DNA of 31,962 nucleotides from an uncultured Clostridium sp. (GCA_900557165.1 USRS01000015.1:1-31962); one strand, 5' to 3'; positions 17,458 through 26,053 are shown, counted from the first letter of the stretch. The notes: a model not told the origin generated them from the letters alone. Numbers and translations are program-made.

Positions 17458-17685
17458 ATGAATGGAACGATTATTATTATTTTTTCTTTGCTTTCATTAA
17501 GTTTAGTTTATTTCTTATTAAAGGTTTGTATTCAATTTAACCGTATAAATAAATTAAATCTCTTACTTGGTATGGATGTTACCAAACTTTATGATATTGA
17601 TAAGAATTCGGAAAACGATTTCTACCTCAATTTTTTAATAAGAAAGTCAGCCATGCAGTTATATATTTTATCAAAAAAAATTTAA
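17458..17685 (+). CDS. small single-span membrane protein (75 aa)
   Basis: The frame is open from 17305, but the ATG at 17458 is preceded by AAAGGGGGAAAC at good spacing and gives a compact protein: one transmembrane helix (~3-24, very rich in Ile/Leu/Ser) and a basic-to-mixed cytoplasmic tail of about 50 residues (LLLGMDVTKLYDIDKNSEND). I do not recognise it. It is flanked by the YeiH remnant and converges on the sigma-factor gene; a two-way hairpin follows at 17756. Confidence 0.65.
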   Translation: MNGTIIIIFSLLSLSLVYFLLKVCIQFNRINKLNLLLGMDVTKLYDIDKNSENDFYLNFLIRKSAMQLYILSKKI

Positions 17686-17755
17686 TTACCTTTATATAAG
17701 TTATCGATTATAATTTTTAAAATTACATATTGTTTTTGATTACTTACACTAAAAA

Positions 17756-17779
17756 AGGTGATTAAAAATATAATCACCT
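17756..17779. terminator. bidirectional terminator
   Basis: A perfect 9-bp stem AGGTGATTA (17756-17764) / TAATCACCT (17771-17779), 6-nt loop. On the minus strand it is followed by TTTTTTAG, a clear terminator for the sigma gene; on the plus strand by ATTTAG. Confidence 0.85.
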
Positions 17780-17793
17780 ATTTAGTACTATTT

Positions 17794-18678
17794 TTAATAG
17801 AAATTTTTCAATTGTTTAAGTCTACTAGGGTGTCTCAACTTCCTAATAGCTTTTGCTTCTATTTGTCTAATTCTTTCCCTTGTAACTCCAAATACTTTTC
17901 CTATTTCTTCTAGGGTCTTTGGATCATCATCATCTAATCCAAATCTCATTCTTAGTACTTTTTGTTCTTGATCATTAAGCCCTGTAAGAAGTTCATCTAT
18001 TTTTTCTCTAAGATTTTTTTGTTCTACTTCATGAATTACCACATCGTCTAAATTAGCATCTGATGGTATAAACTCTACAAGCGAGCTATCCTCATCTTCT
18101 TTAATAGGAGTATCTAGAGATACAACATTTTTATCTCTTTTTAAAATCTCTAGTATTTTATCAGGCTCCATATCACATACTTCTGCTAATTCATCTAATG
18201 ATGGCTCCCTTTGCAATTCATTAGATAATTCTTGTTTTTTTCTCTTTATAAAGTTTATTCTTTGATGAAGATGTACAGGTATTCTTATAGTATTTTCACA
18301 ATCATCAATATATCTTGTTATACTTTGTTTTATCCACCAAGTTGCATAGGTACTAAATTTAAAGCCTTTTTTGTAGTCATATTTTTCAACTGCTTTTATT
18401 AAACCAATATTTCCCGCTTGAATTAAATCTAGCATATCAACATTTTCTTTTCTATATTTTTTTGCAATGCTGACAACTAATCTGTAATTGGCATTAATAA
18501 ATTTTTCTTTTGCTTCAGGAATAGAATTGTCAATTTCTTTAGCTAACTCTATTTCCTCACTAGCAGTTAACATTTTGTACTCTTCAATTTCCTTAAGATA
18601 CATTTTCATAGCATTTGATGCAGATGATGAATCTCCAAAAATATAATTTTCATAAGTATGCTCTTTTTTAGCCCCCAT
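17794..18678 (-). CDS. SigA/RpoD-family sigma factor without region 1.1
   Basis: A 294-aa sigma-70 protein that directs RNA polymerase to promoters. Readable parts: region 1.2 ([26 protein letters not shown], ~24-49); region 2 ([12 protein letters not shown]...[19 protein letters not shown]...[15 protein letters not shown], ~63-126); region 3 ([14 protein letters not shown]...[11 protein letters not shown]); region 4 ([14 protein letters not shown]... [29 protein letters not shown]). The -10-recognition sequence is like that of housekeeping sigma, but the long acidic region 1.1 is missing and the protein is shorter than SigA (~370-390 aa). So it is either a group 2 (SigA-like, non-essential) factor or, less likely, the primary sigma of the strain; lack of a dnaG neighbour speaks against the latter. 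Ribosome site AAGGGG. Confidence 0.88.
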   Translation of the reverse strand: MGAKKEHTYENYIFGDSSSASNAMKMYLKEIEEYKMLTASEEIELAKEIDNSIPEAKEKFINANYRLVVSIAKKYRKENVDMLDLIQAGNIGLIKAVEKYDYKKGFKFSTYATWWIKQSITRYIDDCENTIRIPVHLHQRINFIKRKKQELSNELQREPSLDELAEVCDMEPDKILEILKRDKNVVSLDTPIKEDEDSSLVEFIPSDANLDDVVIHEVEQKNLREKIDELLTGLNDQEQKVLRMRFGLDDDDPKTLEEIGKVFGVTRERIRQIEAKAIRKLRHPSRLKQLKNFY

Positions 18679-18965
18679 ATAATCTAACCCCTTCTTTATA
18701 CATATTGTTCATTAAAAAATGGTAAAACATATTTATATATTTATATCAATTATAATATGTTACACCTTCTGAAAAAATGCATGTTCATTGTATATTTTCT
18801 ATTTCATAAATATTCTACTCATTAACCTAAAAACCTTTATTTTTAAGTTAATGTTTTTTATAAACTTTAAAAATATATCTTATTCTACAATTAATAAAAA
18901 AATATTACAAAACTATTTTTTATTATGAGTAATCTAATTATTATGTCTAATGGGCTTTATATAAT

Positions 18966-19475
18966 TTATTTACAACCGCAGTCGTCCCCACAACCACATC
19001 CATCATGTTCATCATGGTTATGGTCATGACCACATCCACATCCATCATGGTGATGATGTTCATGTTCTTCTATCATTGCTTCAGCTTCGAAGAATTCTCT
19101 TTCCATTTGCTCATATGTAGGTAGAGATGCTTCTGTATCGTATTCTTCCCCTGTCCAATCTGCATACATCATTTGATCTCCATTTGTTAATACCATTCTT
19201 CCAGCCATTGTTATATTATCAACATATTCTAAAAACTCGATTTCTTTTTGTAAAGTATCTCCTTCTAAAACCACATCATCATCTGTACATCTTACTATTA
19301 ATACTGGTGCAAAATATCCTTTTTTATCTTGAACATTTACAACTATATCTAAAACACCTTCTGCACCTTCTTCAAATTCACTTAAAGCTACATTTGTATC
19401 TATCATGTCTTGAGGTACATATAAATCCTCTATTAAATATTTTAATACTCTTTCTTTTACTAATTCTTGTGACAT
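18966..19475 (-). CDS. HsdR_N-like domain protein with His/Cys-rich metal-binding tail
   Basis: A 169-aa cytosolic protein. The first ~115 residues (VKERVLKYLIEDLYVPQDMI ... EGVLDIVVNVQDKKGYFAPVLIVRCTDD ... ITMAGRMVLTNGDQMMYADW) follow the type I restriction enzyme R N-terminal (HSDR_N) fold, where the active site is usually PD...(D/E)xK. Here the D of LDIVV is present, but the ExK strand reads IVRCT, so nuclease activity is unlikely. The last ~34 residues hold 9 His and 6 Cys in EHEHHHHDGCGCGHDHNH and HDGCGCGDDCGCK, a likely Ni/Co/Zn/Cu binding tail. Start chosen at the second ATG, 7 nt after AAAGGAG. Stand-alone gene; no restriction-modification partner nearby. Role unknown. Confidence 0.8.
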   Translation of the reverse strand: MSQELVKERVLKYLIEDLYVPQDMIDTNVALSEFEEGAEGVLDIVVNVQDKKGYFAPVLIVRCTDDDVVLEGDTLQKEIEFLEYVDNITMAGRMVLTNGDQMMYADWTGEEYDTEASLPTYEQMEREFFEAEAMIEEHEHHHHDGCGCGHDHNHDEHDGCGCGDDCGCK

Positions 19476-19666
19476 TGTCATTCTCCTTTCAATATGTAAA
19501 GTAATATTATAAAAATATTATTATATTTCCTTTCTATAGTATAATACATTTCATTATTTTTCAATCACCTTCCCATGTATTTCTAATTTTCATATAAATT
19601 TTTTTATACAAGAGCTCTTCTAATTAATATATTATGACTAAATAATTTCAATTCCTTTTTATATAT

Positions 19667-19699
19667 AAAAAGGCCCTTATCTTATGGACAGGGCATTTT
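19667..19699 (-). terminator. Rho-independent terminator of the DUF438 gene
   Basis: GCCCT/AGGGC core with A/T flanks (19667-19677 and 19690-19699), followed on the minus strand by TTTTTATAT. It lies 12 bp after the stop codon. Confidence 0.75.
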
Positions 19700-19710
19700 C
19701 ATTTGATTAA

Positions 19711-20916
19711 TTATGACATTAAGCGTTTTTCGCCTTTGATTTCTTGTATAGGTTTAATATTTTGAGTAACTTCTAAAACACCTAAATATTCTTTTTCACT
19801 ATTACGTACAGCAAAATAACGAATTAATACAAATTGGTCTCCTAATTTAATCCAAAAATCTTCATTATCTTTTTTGCCAGCTTTGAAATCTTTCACAATT
19901 TGTTCAACTATATGAACACTTTGAGGTGGATGACAATTTGATACATTTCTACCTATTACAGCTCTTGTTCTGGCAAAAGTTCTTTCCTTGCCTTCTGAAA
20001 AATATTTTACTTTATCATTCTTATCCACAAAAGTTATATCAAATGGAAGAGTATTTAACATACAAGTCAGTTCTTGTACTGTAAAGTTTCCTGATGGCAA
20101 TGTAACTAATCCATCTATTACTTCTCCTCTTTTTTCTTCTTTTTTGGTTGTATCAATTTTTGCACTATATTTTCCATTATCCTCAACTATAGTATCAAAA
20201 TCACCACCTCCATCTATTATTAATTTCCAGTCTTCTTCATTAAGTCTTTCAATAAGCATTGGTGTCATTATATTTTCTTCTTTAAATATCATTTCATTAA
20301 TTTTGCTTATCATTAGACCTATTTCACTTATAATTTCATTCTTATCACTATTTTTTTCTTCTAGCATCTTTTTAATTGATTTTATTTTATCTTTTATTTC
20401 ATCATCAACCCCCCACATAACTTGAGGCGGTGCTGTTATTCCGTATTTTTCCATCATCGGAAACATTAAATTTTCTTTTTTAGCATAATGAATATTAACT
20501 ATTTTTAAATCATCTATTGCTGATAATAAATTTTTATAATTTTCTTCATTGTCTATTTTAGAAATATTTTCATTTATCTTGTCTATGACACTTTCTATTT
20601 TTCTATTTTCTCTAAACATAGTATTAAGGGGATGACCTGATATTTCTTGCGGTGCATTTCCTTCACTATGTATTTCCTCAATGGAACCTTTAAATACTGA
20701 TGCATGAACATCACAAAGGCTTTGTATTTCTTCTATTTTAATACCTTCTTTTACTAATTCATTTTCCACATTAGTTATTTCACTGGCTGACACATTGGCA
20801 AAAACATCTTCAAATTCTTTTTTTACATCCTCAACATTTGCTCCATTATGTAATTTCTTTATGATATTTTTTAGAGTATTCTTTCTAAATTCACCATTGT
20901 TTATAAATTCGCTCAT
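19711..20916 (-). CDS. DUF438 - hemerythrin - PAS domain protein
   Basis: A 401-aa cytosolic protein from the ATG at 20916, which follows GAGGAGTAATTGT; the frame is open 23 codons further without a ribosome site. Domains: DUF438 (~1-70; KNIIKKLHNGANVEDVKKEFE), a hemerythrin-like four-helix domain (~90-235; GHPLNTMFRENRKIE, VNIHYAKKENLMFPMMEKYGIT, VMWGVDDEIK, MIFKEENIMTPML) with His and Glu residues for a di-iron centre, and a PAS_10 domain at the end (NTLPFDITFVDKNDKVKYFSEGKERTFAR...NCHPPQSVHIVE). Such proteins are common in anaerobes and are thought to sense oxygen, NO or redox state; no enzyme domain is present. A single-gene unit with its own terminator. Confidence 0.9.
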   Translation of the reverse strand: MSEFINNGEFRKNTLKNIIKKLHNGANVEDVKKEFEDVFANVSASEITNVENELVKEGIKIEEIQSLCDVHASVFKGSIEEIHSEGNAPQEISGHPLNTMFRENRKIESVIDKINENISKIDNEENYKNLLSAIDDLKIVNIHYAKKENLMFPMMEKYGITAPPQVMWGVDDEIKDKIKSIKKMLEEKNSDKNEIISEIGLMISKINEMIFKEENIMTPMLIERLNEEDWKLIIDGGGDFDTIVEDNGKYSAKIDTTKKEEKRGEVIDGLVTLPSGNFTVQELTCMLNTLPFDITFVDKNDKVKYFSEGKERTFARTRAVIGRNVSNCHPPQSVHIVEQIVKDFKAGKKDNEDFWIKLGDQFVLIRYFAVRNSEKEYLGVLEVTQNIKPIQEIKGEKRLMS

Positions 20917-21106
20917 ACAATTACTCCTCTTTGATAAAATATAATTTCTTAATATTTTCCCCCATAATCTATAGCTATTATTCATATTACTTTATGTAAT
21001 AGTTATACTCTTAAATTCTTAAGATTTTCTTAAAAGTCCCACAAAATTGAAAATTTATAATATAATAGATAAATATTTAATATATCTAGTAAAGGTTTAT
21101 TAATAA

Positions 21107-21157
21107 ATTGTAATTACAGTTACAATCTTGTAATTGCATTGATTATTCAAATATAAT
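21107..21157 (+). promoter_or_regulatory. promoter with adjacent perfect inverted repeat
   Basis: TTGTAA (21128-21133), 18-bp spacer, TATAAT (21152-21157). Just upstream is a perfect 7-bp inverted repeat with 6-bp spacer, ATTGTAA (21107-21113) and TTACAAT (21120-21126), ending 1 bp before the -35 box, and its ATTGTAA half is partly repeated by the -35 itself. This position suits a regulator site. It would drive the remnant at 21260, about 100 bp downstream, and possibly read on. Confidence 0.55.
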
Positions 21158-21259
21158 ACTATATTCACAGAGTATTTTTACTTTATAGTAAATCTTTACA
21201 TAAATCTATTTAGATGATTAATATAATTATTTTAAGTAGGAATTTTAGGAGGAAATATT

Positions 21260-21337
21260 ATGAAATTTAAAAAGAAAGTTAGCTCTCTATTAATAACTGC
21301 AGTATTTCCAGTAAGTGGGACTGGTATCTGCATATAA
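21260..21337 (+). pseudogene. probable deletion remnant of a DUF1002 gene (25 codons)
   Basis: A strong ribosome site (TAGGAGGAAATATT) precedes an ATG that opens a 25-residue peptide: a signal-peptide start MKFKKKVSSLLITA joined directly to VFPVSGTGICI. The stretch FPVSGTG is identical to a conserved segment of the intact DUF1002 protein encoded 215 bp downstream (STFPVSGTGALTG), but the codons differ at several third positions. The simplest explanation is an old in-frame deletion of ~120 codons between the signal peptide and this motif in a tandem paralogue. The alternative is a real small secreted peptide. Confidence 0.55.
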
Positions 21338-21392
21338 AACTTATAGAAATACTCTTTTTTGCTAAAACTCAATTTTATAAATATCAAACTTC

Positions 21393-21418
21393 CCTAATTT
21401 TATTAGGCTTTTATTTTA
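21393..21418 (+). terminator. short terminator hairpin after the remnant
   Basis: CCTAAT (21393-21398) / ATTAGG (21402-21407), 3-nt loop, followed by CTTTTATTTT. It is followed by the leader of the intact DUF1002 gene. Confidence 0.6.
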
Positions 21419-21551
21419 TTAGGAATAATATATTTTATATGCTTTTGACTTGTATTACTTTTACAACAAAAAGGTTATAGAAGTGAACAGTATATATGTG
21501 ATATTATATAGTTCAATTTACAAATTTGATTTGTTATAAAGGAGATTGATT

Positions 21552-22853
21552 ATGAGTTTAAGAAAAAGAATAGCTTCATTAGCTATATGTGGGACTTTAG
21601 TTCTGGGAAGTATAAACTTTGCTTTTGCAGATGGTGCTAGAGTTGTAACAATTGGTGTTAACAATAGCCCCGAACAAAGAGCTACTATTTTAAAATACTT
21701 TGGGGTTAATGAAAATGAAGTTGTTGTGCTAGAAGTTAACAACCAAGAAGAAAGAAAATACTTAGAAGGTGTTGCTAGCGAAGCACAATTAGGAAAAAAA
21801 ACTTACTCTTGTGCTTATGTTGAACCAACTAAAGCTGGTAGCGGTATAAATGTAAAAACTGCTAACCTTACATGGTTAACATCTTCAATGGTTGCATCTA
21901 CATTATCTACAGCAGGTCTAACAGATGCTGATGTAGTAGTTGCAAGTACATTCCCAGTTAGTGGTACAGGAGCTTTAACTGGAATAATGAAAGCATTTGA
22001 GGATTCTACTGGAAAACCTCTTGAAGAAGAAAAGAAAGAATTAGCATCTGAGGAATTAATAATAACTGGTGACTTAGGCGAGGATATTGGTGCTGATAAA
22101 GCAACTGGTATAGTTAATGATATAAAAACAGAAATAATTAAAAACAATACTAGTGATACAATTCAAATTGCTGACACTATAAATAATATAACTAATAATT
22201 ATAATGTTACACTAACACCTGAACAACAAAAACAATTAGAAGATTTAATGGCTAAAATAGCTAAACAAGATTATGATTATAATAAAATGAAAGATACTTT
22301 AAATGGTATAAAAGAAACTGTTAATGAAAAATTAGATGAACTTGGAGAAGGTGTTAACCAAGGATTCTTTGACTCTATAAAAAATTGGTTTAGCAGTATA
22401 GGAGATTGGTTCTCTGGTTTATTCGGTGGAAGTAAAGATAAAGATTTAGGTATACTAGGCTCTACTGATGATAGCGTATTAGGAGATAATGCTATCATAG
22501 ATGCTACTGATAAAGATGCTATAAACTTACCTTCAAGTGAAGAAGTTGAAGGTTTCTTCGCTAAGATATGGAATTGGTTCACAGGATTATTTGATGGAAA
22601 TGATTCTAATAAAGTAGACGATAACAATGCGACACCTCCATCAAATGAAGAATCTAATAGTGATTCTACTGGAGATAGCTCTGTTGACTCATTAGAACAA
22701 AACTCTACTGTTGATGAAAATGTTAAACCTAACTCTTCATCAACTTCAAGTACTCCTGTTGAAAATCCATCTGAAAACTTAAATAATTCAAATAATAATG
22801 ATACCTTGAATTCTACTGATGGTGAAAATACTAAAGACCAAACAAGTAATTAA
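21552..22853 (+). CDS. exported DUF1002 (YpuA-like) protein with C-terminal extension
   Basis: A 433-aa protein from the ATG 8 nt after AAGGAG. The signal peptide has RKR, a hydrophobic core and a likely cut after AFA (residue ~26). The DUF1002 domain (~30-250) carries VVTIGVNNSPEQRATILKYFGV, EVNNQEERKYLEG, KTYSCAYVEPT, GINVKTANLTWLT, STFPVSGTGALTGIMKAFE and LTPEQQKQLEDLM. YpuA of Bacillus and other DUF1002 proteins are ~290 aa, so the last ~165 residues are extra: two related amphipathic Trp-rich segments (FFDSIKNWFSSIGDWFSGLFGG at ~273-294 and FFAKIWNWFTGLFDG at ~335-349) and an Asn/Ser/Thr/Asp-rich, unstructured tail (~355-433). Function unknown. A terminator follows. Confidence 0.88.
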   Translation: MSLRKRIASLAICGTLVLGSINFAFADGARVVTIGVNNSPEQRATILKYFGVNENEVVVLEVNNQEERKYLEGVASEAQLGKKTYSCAYVEPTKAGSGINVKTANLTWLTSSMVASTLSTAGLTDADVVVASTFPVSGTGALTGIMKAFEDSTGKPLEEEKKELASEELIITGDLGEDIGADKATGIVNDIKTEIIKNNTSDTIQIADTINNITNNYNVTLTPEQQKQLEDLMAKIAKQDYDYNKMKDTLNGIKETVNEKLDELGEGVNQGFFDSIKNWFSSIGDWFSGLFGGSKDKDLGILGSTDDSVLGDNAIIDATDKDAINLPSSEEVEGFFAKIWNWFTGLFDGNDSNKVDDNNATPPSNEESNSDSTGDSSVDSLEQNSTVDENVKPNSSSTSSTPVENPSENLNNSNNNDTLNSTDGENTKDQTSN

Positions 22854-22874
22854 TATAAATTGTATATTTTAATC

Positions 22875-22909
22875 AAAAAGACAGATACTTTACAGTTATC
22901 TGTCTTTTT
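22875..22909. terminator. bidirectional terminator
   Basis: A perfect 13-bp stem (22875-22887 with 22897-22909; core AGACAGATA/TATCTGTCT), 9-nt loop, A5 on one side and T5 on the other, shared by the DUF1002 gene and the convergent ABC operon. Confidence 0.9.
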
Positions 22910-22932
22910 ACTTGGTTAATTGTCTTTAGTGT

Positions 22933-23604
22933 TTATCTTTTTTTGTATATATTTATACTTTCTTCATCAATGATTTTTAAGTTACCATTATCAATAACAT
23001 ATATATTATGACAAATTTGTTCTATATCTTCAAAATTATGACTAGTTAGAAGAATAGTGCGTCCTTCTGCTTGAAGCTCTTTTATTATCTCTTTTATATC
23101 TTGATATGTTTTATAATCAAGAGCATTAAATGGTTCATCTAAAATAAGTATATCTTGGTCTTCCATAATAGCCTGAGCTATGCCGAGTTTCTGCTTCATA
23201 CCTAATGAGTAATTTTCAACCTTCACTTTATTATTAGGATTTAATCCAACCCTTTCCATAGTTTTTATTATTTTATCATTGTCAATCTTATTATTAATCT
23301 CTGCTAAAAACTTTAAGTTGTCTATCCCACTATACATACTTATATATCCAGGTTCATTGATAAATACACCTACATTTTCAGGAAAATCAACTTTATCTCC
23401 TAATTTTTCATTCCTTATATAAACTTCACCACTATCAGGTGAAATAAATCCGCATATTAATTTAAATAAAACAGATTTTCCGCTACCATTTCCCCCTACA
23501 ATACCTACAGTACTACCTTTTTTTATATCTATATTTATATTATTTAAAATATTTATTCCATCATATTCTTTTGAAATTCTGTCTAACTTTATTACAGTTT
23601 CCAT
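22933..23604 (-). CDS. ABC transporter ATPase, LanF/BcrA-like
   Basis: A 223-aa nucleotide-binding subunit. Walker A GIVGGNGSGKS (~34-44), signature YSLGMKQKLGIAQAI, Walker B ILILDEPFNALD and the switch His (LLTSHNFEDIEQI) are intact. At the Q-loop position the sequence reads VGVFINEPGYISMYSGIDNL: a Glu replaces the usual Gln, the E-loop known from lantibiotic-immunity LanF and BcrA-type ATPases. Start: the ATG at 23604 is 11 nt after AAAGG; an upstream TTG (23628) would overlap the permease gene. Last gene of the permease-permease-ATPase set, 16 bp after the permease. Likely energises export or removal of a membrane-active peptide, or another substrate. Confidence 0.88.
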   Translation of the reverse strand: METVIKLDRISKEYDGINILNNINIDIKKGSTVGIVGGNGSGKSVLFKLICGFISPDSGEVYIRNEKLGDKVDFPENVGVFINEPGYISMYSGIDNLKFLAEINNKIDNDKIIKTMERVGLNPNNKVKVENYSLGMKQKLGIAQAIMEDQDILILDEPFNALDYKTYQDIKEIIKELQAEGRTILLTSHNFEDIEQICHNIYVIDNGNLKIIDEESINIYKKR

Positions 23605-23620
23605 AATGTGTTCAACCTTT

Positions 23621-25120
23621 CTAATCAATTAATATTTTTTTATACGCAAATTTTTCTATATAAATAAAGCTTAACAAAATAAACGCTGATAATTCTATAA
23701 TTACAGGGATCAATGTTAAGCCATAATCTCCAATTATATATTTAAATCGTGATAAGCTTGACATTCCAAATGGTAAGTATAAACACCACTTAAAAGGTAA
23801 AAAACATAAACTATTTAATAATAATAAACTTAAAAATGATAAGGTTATGTTTTTACTTAAACTATATAGTAAGATTAATACTAATACCTGTAAGCTTAAA
23901 TCTAAAACTTTAATTATGAAGATATTAGTACTTAATTGTATTACTTGAGAAGTAATTGGTATATTATTAAAAATACCAATTACAATCGGAATAACTATAT
24001 TTAATAATACATAACTAACTACAAATATCATTGAAGTCTTTAAAACAGAATTCATCCATTTTATTCCTTTCCCGAATCTTATATTTACAAATAAACTCCT
24101 CTCACTACTTTCTTGTTCTAGAAATATAGCTATTATATATATTGGAGTTGTATTTAAAACTAACATTTCTAAGAATTCAATAATTCGAATATCATTTACT
24201 GGATGTCCTACAAATAGAGTTACTAAATAATTGTTCATTGATTCAAAAGACCTATTGACTTTTAAAATCCCCCAAAAAAACATTAATATTAATACACTGC
24301 ATATTATAACTATATTATATCTTGAAAATAGAAGTCTTTTATAATAACTTATCTTATTTTTCCTTATATCTTTAATTTTTAACTTTTTATTCCAATATTT
24401 TTTATTTAATATACAAGCAACTATAAATACTGCTATCATAGTTAATATATTTATAAATAATTTTAAGTCATAGCTAAAGTTTCTATGAAAAATTATATAA
24501 TTATCAATAAAAAGTATAGGTAAGTTATTTACTTTATCAATCTTTAAACCAAATATCATTAGAATGTATGCTATTATTATAATTTTAGTTGAAACTTTTT
24601 TATTAAAGAAGTTATTTATAGTAAAGAATGCAATAGATACTATAAATAATCCTGCTATCATATATATACAATTTATAAAAATAGCTTGTGTTACACTGCT
24701 AAAATGTTGTGAATAGTATTCAAATAATTCATAACTTGGATTATTTGGTACATTAAAGCTATTATCACTTCTTAGACCTATTGACATTATAAATGCCACC
24801 ACAAACTGAGCTATTACAAATACAAATGAAAATATTCCATATACAGCTAATTTACCTTTAAAATAATTCCAATAAGATGTACTTCTTATCAAAATATACT
24901 CCATATCATCACCCAGACTGCTATATATTGACAACATGAAAATTGGCATCATAAGATAGGTCAAATAGTAGTGCTCTGTAAAAATATATAATATAAATTG
25001 TTGCGATGATAAAGTTTGAGTAATTCTTTCATCCATGCTAAATATAGTTAACCCAAATAACAAAAATAAAAGTTTATTCGAAGTTAATTTATTTAGCTCA
25101 AGTTTTATTAATGTTTTCAT
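23621..25120 (-). CDS. ABC-2-type permease, large form (499 aa)
   Basis: A polytopic membrane protein with roughly 11-12 hydrophobic helices. It begins MKTLIKLELNKLTSNKLLFLLFGL, the ABC-2 style start (short amphipathic KLELxK helix, then TM1). It is about twice the size of a LanE/LanG subunit and may be a fused double permease; a second KISYYKRLLFSRYNIVIICS segment at ~253-272 looks like a new N-terminal half. I see no conserved soluble domain. It is 8 bp behind the 264-aa permease and forms the membrane channel together with it and the ATPase. The exact family is not recognised. Confidence 0.8.
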   Translation of the reverse strand: MKTLIKLELNKLTSNKLLFLLFGLTIFSMDERITQTLSSQQFILYIFTEHYYLTYLMMPIFMLSIYSSLGDDMEYILIRSTSYWNYFKGKLAVYGIFSFVFVIAQFVVAFIMSIGLRSDNSFNVPNNPSYELFEYYSQHFSSVTQAIFINCIYMIAGLFIVSIAFFTINNFFNKKVSTKIIIIAYILMIFGLKIDKVNNLPILFIDNYIIFHRNFSYDLKLFINILTMIAVFIVACILNKKYWNKKLKIKDIRKNKISYYKRLLFSRYNIVIICSVLILMFFWGILKVNRSFESMNNYLVTLFVGHPVNDIRIIEFLEMLVLNTTPIYIIAIFLEQESSERSLFVNIRFGKGIKWMNSVLKTSMIFVVSYVLLNIVIPIVIGIFNNIPITSQVIQLSTNIFIIKVLDLSLQVLVLILLYSLSKNITLSFLSLLLLNSLCFLPFKWCLYLPFGMSSLSRFKYIIGDYGLTLIPVIIELSAFILLSFIYIEKFAYKKILID

Positions 25121-25128
25121 AATGATAC

Positions 25129-25923
25129 CTATACCTTATATATCAAATTCTTTTTTATCTTCGAGTTGAAAATAACTATTAAGCCTATGAATAATATAGC
25201 TATCATAGGACCTGCAATCATAGAAAATACAGTAATCATTTTTTCATCTACTATAGTTGGATCAAAAGATGTTACTAACCTATATTGTGGTACTCTAAGC
25301 ACTGACAATATAAAGTTCTCTAAAATAGTATAAATGAAAGGACCTGTTAGTATTATAAATATATTATCAATATAAAGAGATAGTACAAATCCCATAGTTG
25401 CTATTATTATTGCTATTAAACTTCTCCAAATACTAATCAAAAAGCTATACATAAGTGGTTGGTTAACAAATAAATTACCTAATATATGTATATCTTGAAT
25501 AAGTATCTGTTCATTAGTTACCATATCATAAGTTCCTATATACGGCACTATTTCTGGCTTTATATATAATGCAATTAATGCTCCAATAAACATTGATACA
25601 AACATAATAGTCGCCGAACTTAATGCAACAACTATCCACTTCGATAGTAAGTACTTTTTCTTTGATACCCTCGGTAGAGTGTATAATAAAAACTTATTCT
25701 TTCTTTCATAATAAATTGTCCAACAACTTGGTATAACTACTATAAGCGGAAATAACATTGATATAAATTCTGTTGCTATTTCCCACGCCTCTAAATCAAC
25801 TTCTATCGAATAGTTTTTATATAATGTACAAGTCATAACACCTATAAAAATAGTTAACAGAATTGTAGCTAAAACTACTGGCTTTTTTACCTTTTTCCAT
25901 TCTAGTTTAATTAACGAATACAA
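25129..25923 (-). CDS. ABC-2-type permease, LanE/LanG size (264 aa)
   Basis: Six hydrophobic segments, starting MYSLIKLEWKKVKKPVVLATILL, typical for ABC-2 permeases of peptide-immunity (LanEG, BcrB) transporters. It contains the usual IYYERKNKFLLYTLPRVSKKKYLLSKWIVV loop after TM2 (the ExxxxT-like cytoplasmic coupling region). The start is a TTG at 25923, 9 nt after AGGAGG. It is the first gene of the transporter operon, with its own promoter upstream. Confidence 0.83.
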   Translation of the reverse strand: MYSLIKLEWKKVKKPVVLATILLTIFIGVMTCTLYKNYSIEVDLEAWEIATEFISMLFPLIVVIPSCWTIYYERKNKFLLYTLPRVSKKKYLLSKWIVVALSSATIMFVSMFIGALIALYIKPEIVPYIGTYDMVTNEQILIQDIHILGNLFVNQPLMYSFLISIWRSLIAIIIATMGFVLSLYIDNIFIILTGPFIYTILENFILSVLRVPQYRLVTSFDPTIVDEKMITVFSMIAGPMIAILFIGLIVIFNSKIKKNLIYKV

Positions 25924-25964
25924 TTTTTTCGTCCTCCTATTATTAATGTTTAAGTTATGAGTGT

Positions 25965-25993
25965 AGTATATGATAAATAAATTGCTATTACAA
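25965..25993 (-). promoter_or_regulatory. promoter of the ABC transporter genes
   Basis: On the minus strand TTGTAA (25988-25993), 17-bp spacer, TATACT (25965-25970), 42 bp before the start of the first permease. The -35 sits inside AATTG-N6-CAATT, a small inverted repeat. It allows transporter expression separate from the regulator genes. Confidence 0.6.
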
Positions 25994-26011
25994 TTCTTTA
26001 GAAATAAGTAA

Positions 26012-26053
26012 TGACTTTAAAGGCATAAATATTTTTTCATTCCTCTAAAGTCA
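26012..26053 (-). terminator. terminator or attenuator between kinase and permease genes
   Basis: A 12-bp stem with one G-U pair (26012-26023 with 26042-26053; TGACTTTA core) and an 18-nt loop, 17 bp after the kinase stop. On the minus strand it is followed by TTACTTATTTC, a weak U run, so partial read-through is possible. Confidence 0.55.

Noticed and set aside
19127..19504. 125-codon plus-strand frame, Leu/His-rich
   Set aside because: Antisense of the HsdR_N-like gene; its His/Leu richness only reflects the complementary codons.
20640..20660. Loss of a hemerythrin ligand (Asp in WGVDDEI)
   Set aside because: An Asp in this position is, as far as I recall, usual for DUF438-hemerythrin proteins, so it is not evidence of a dead iron site.
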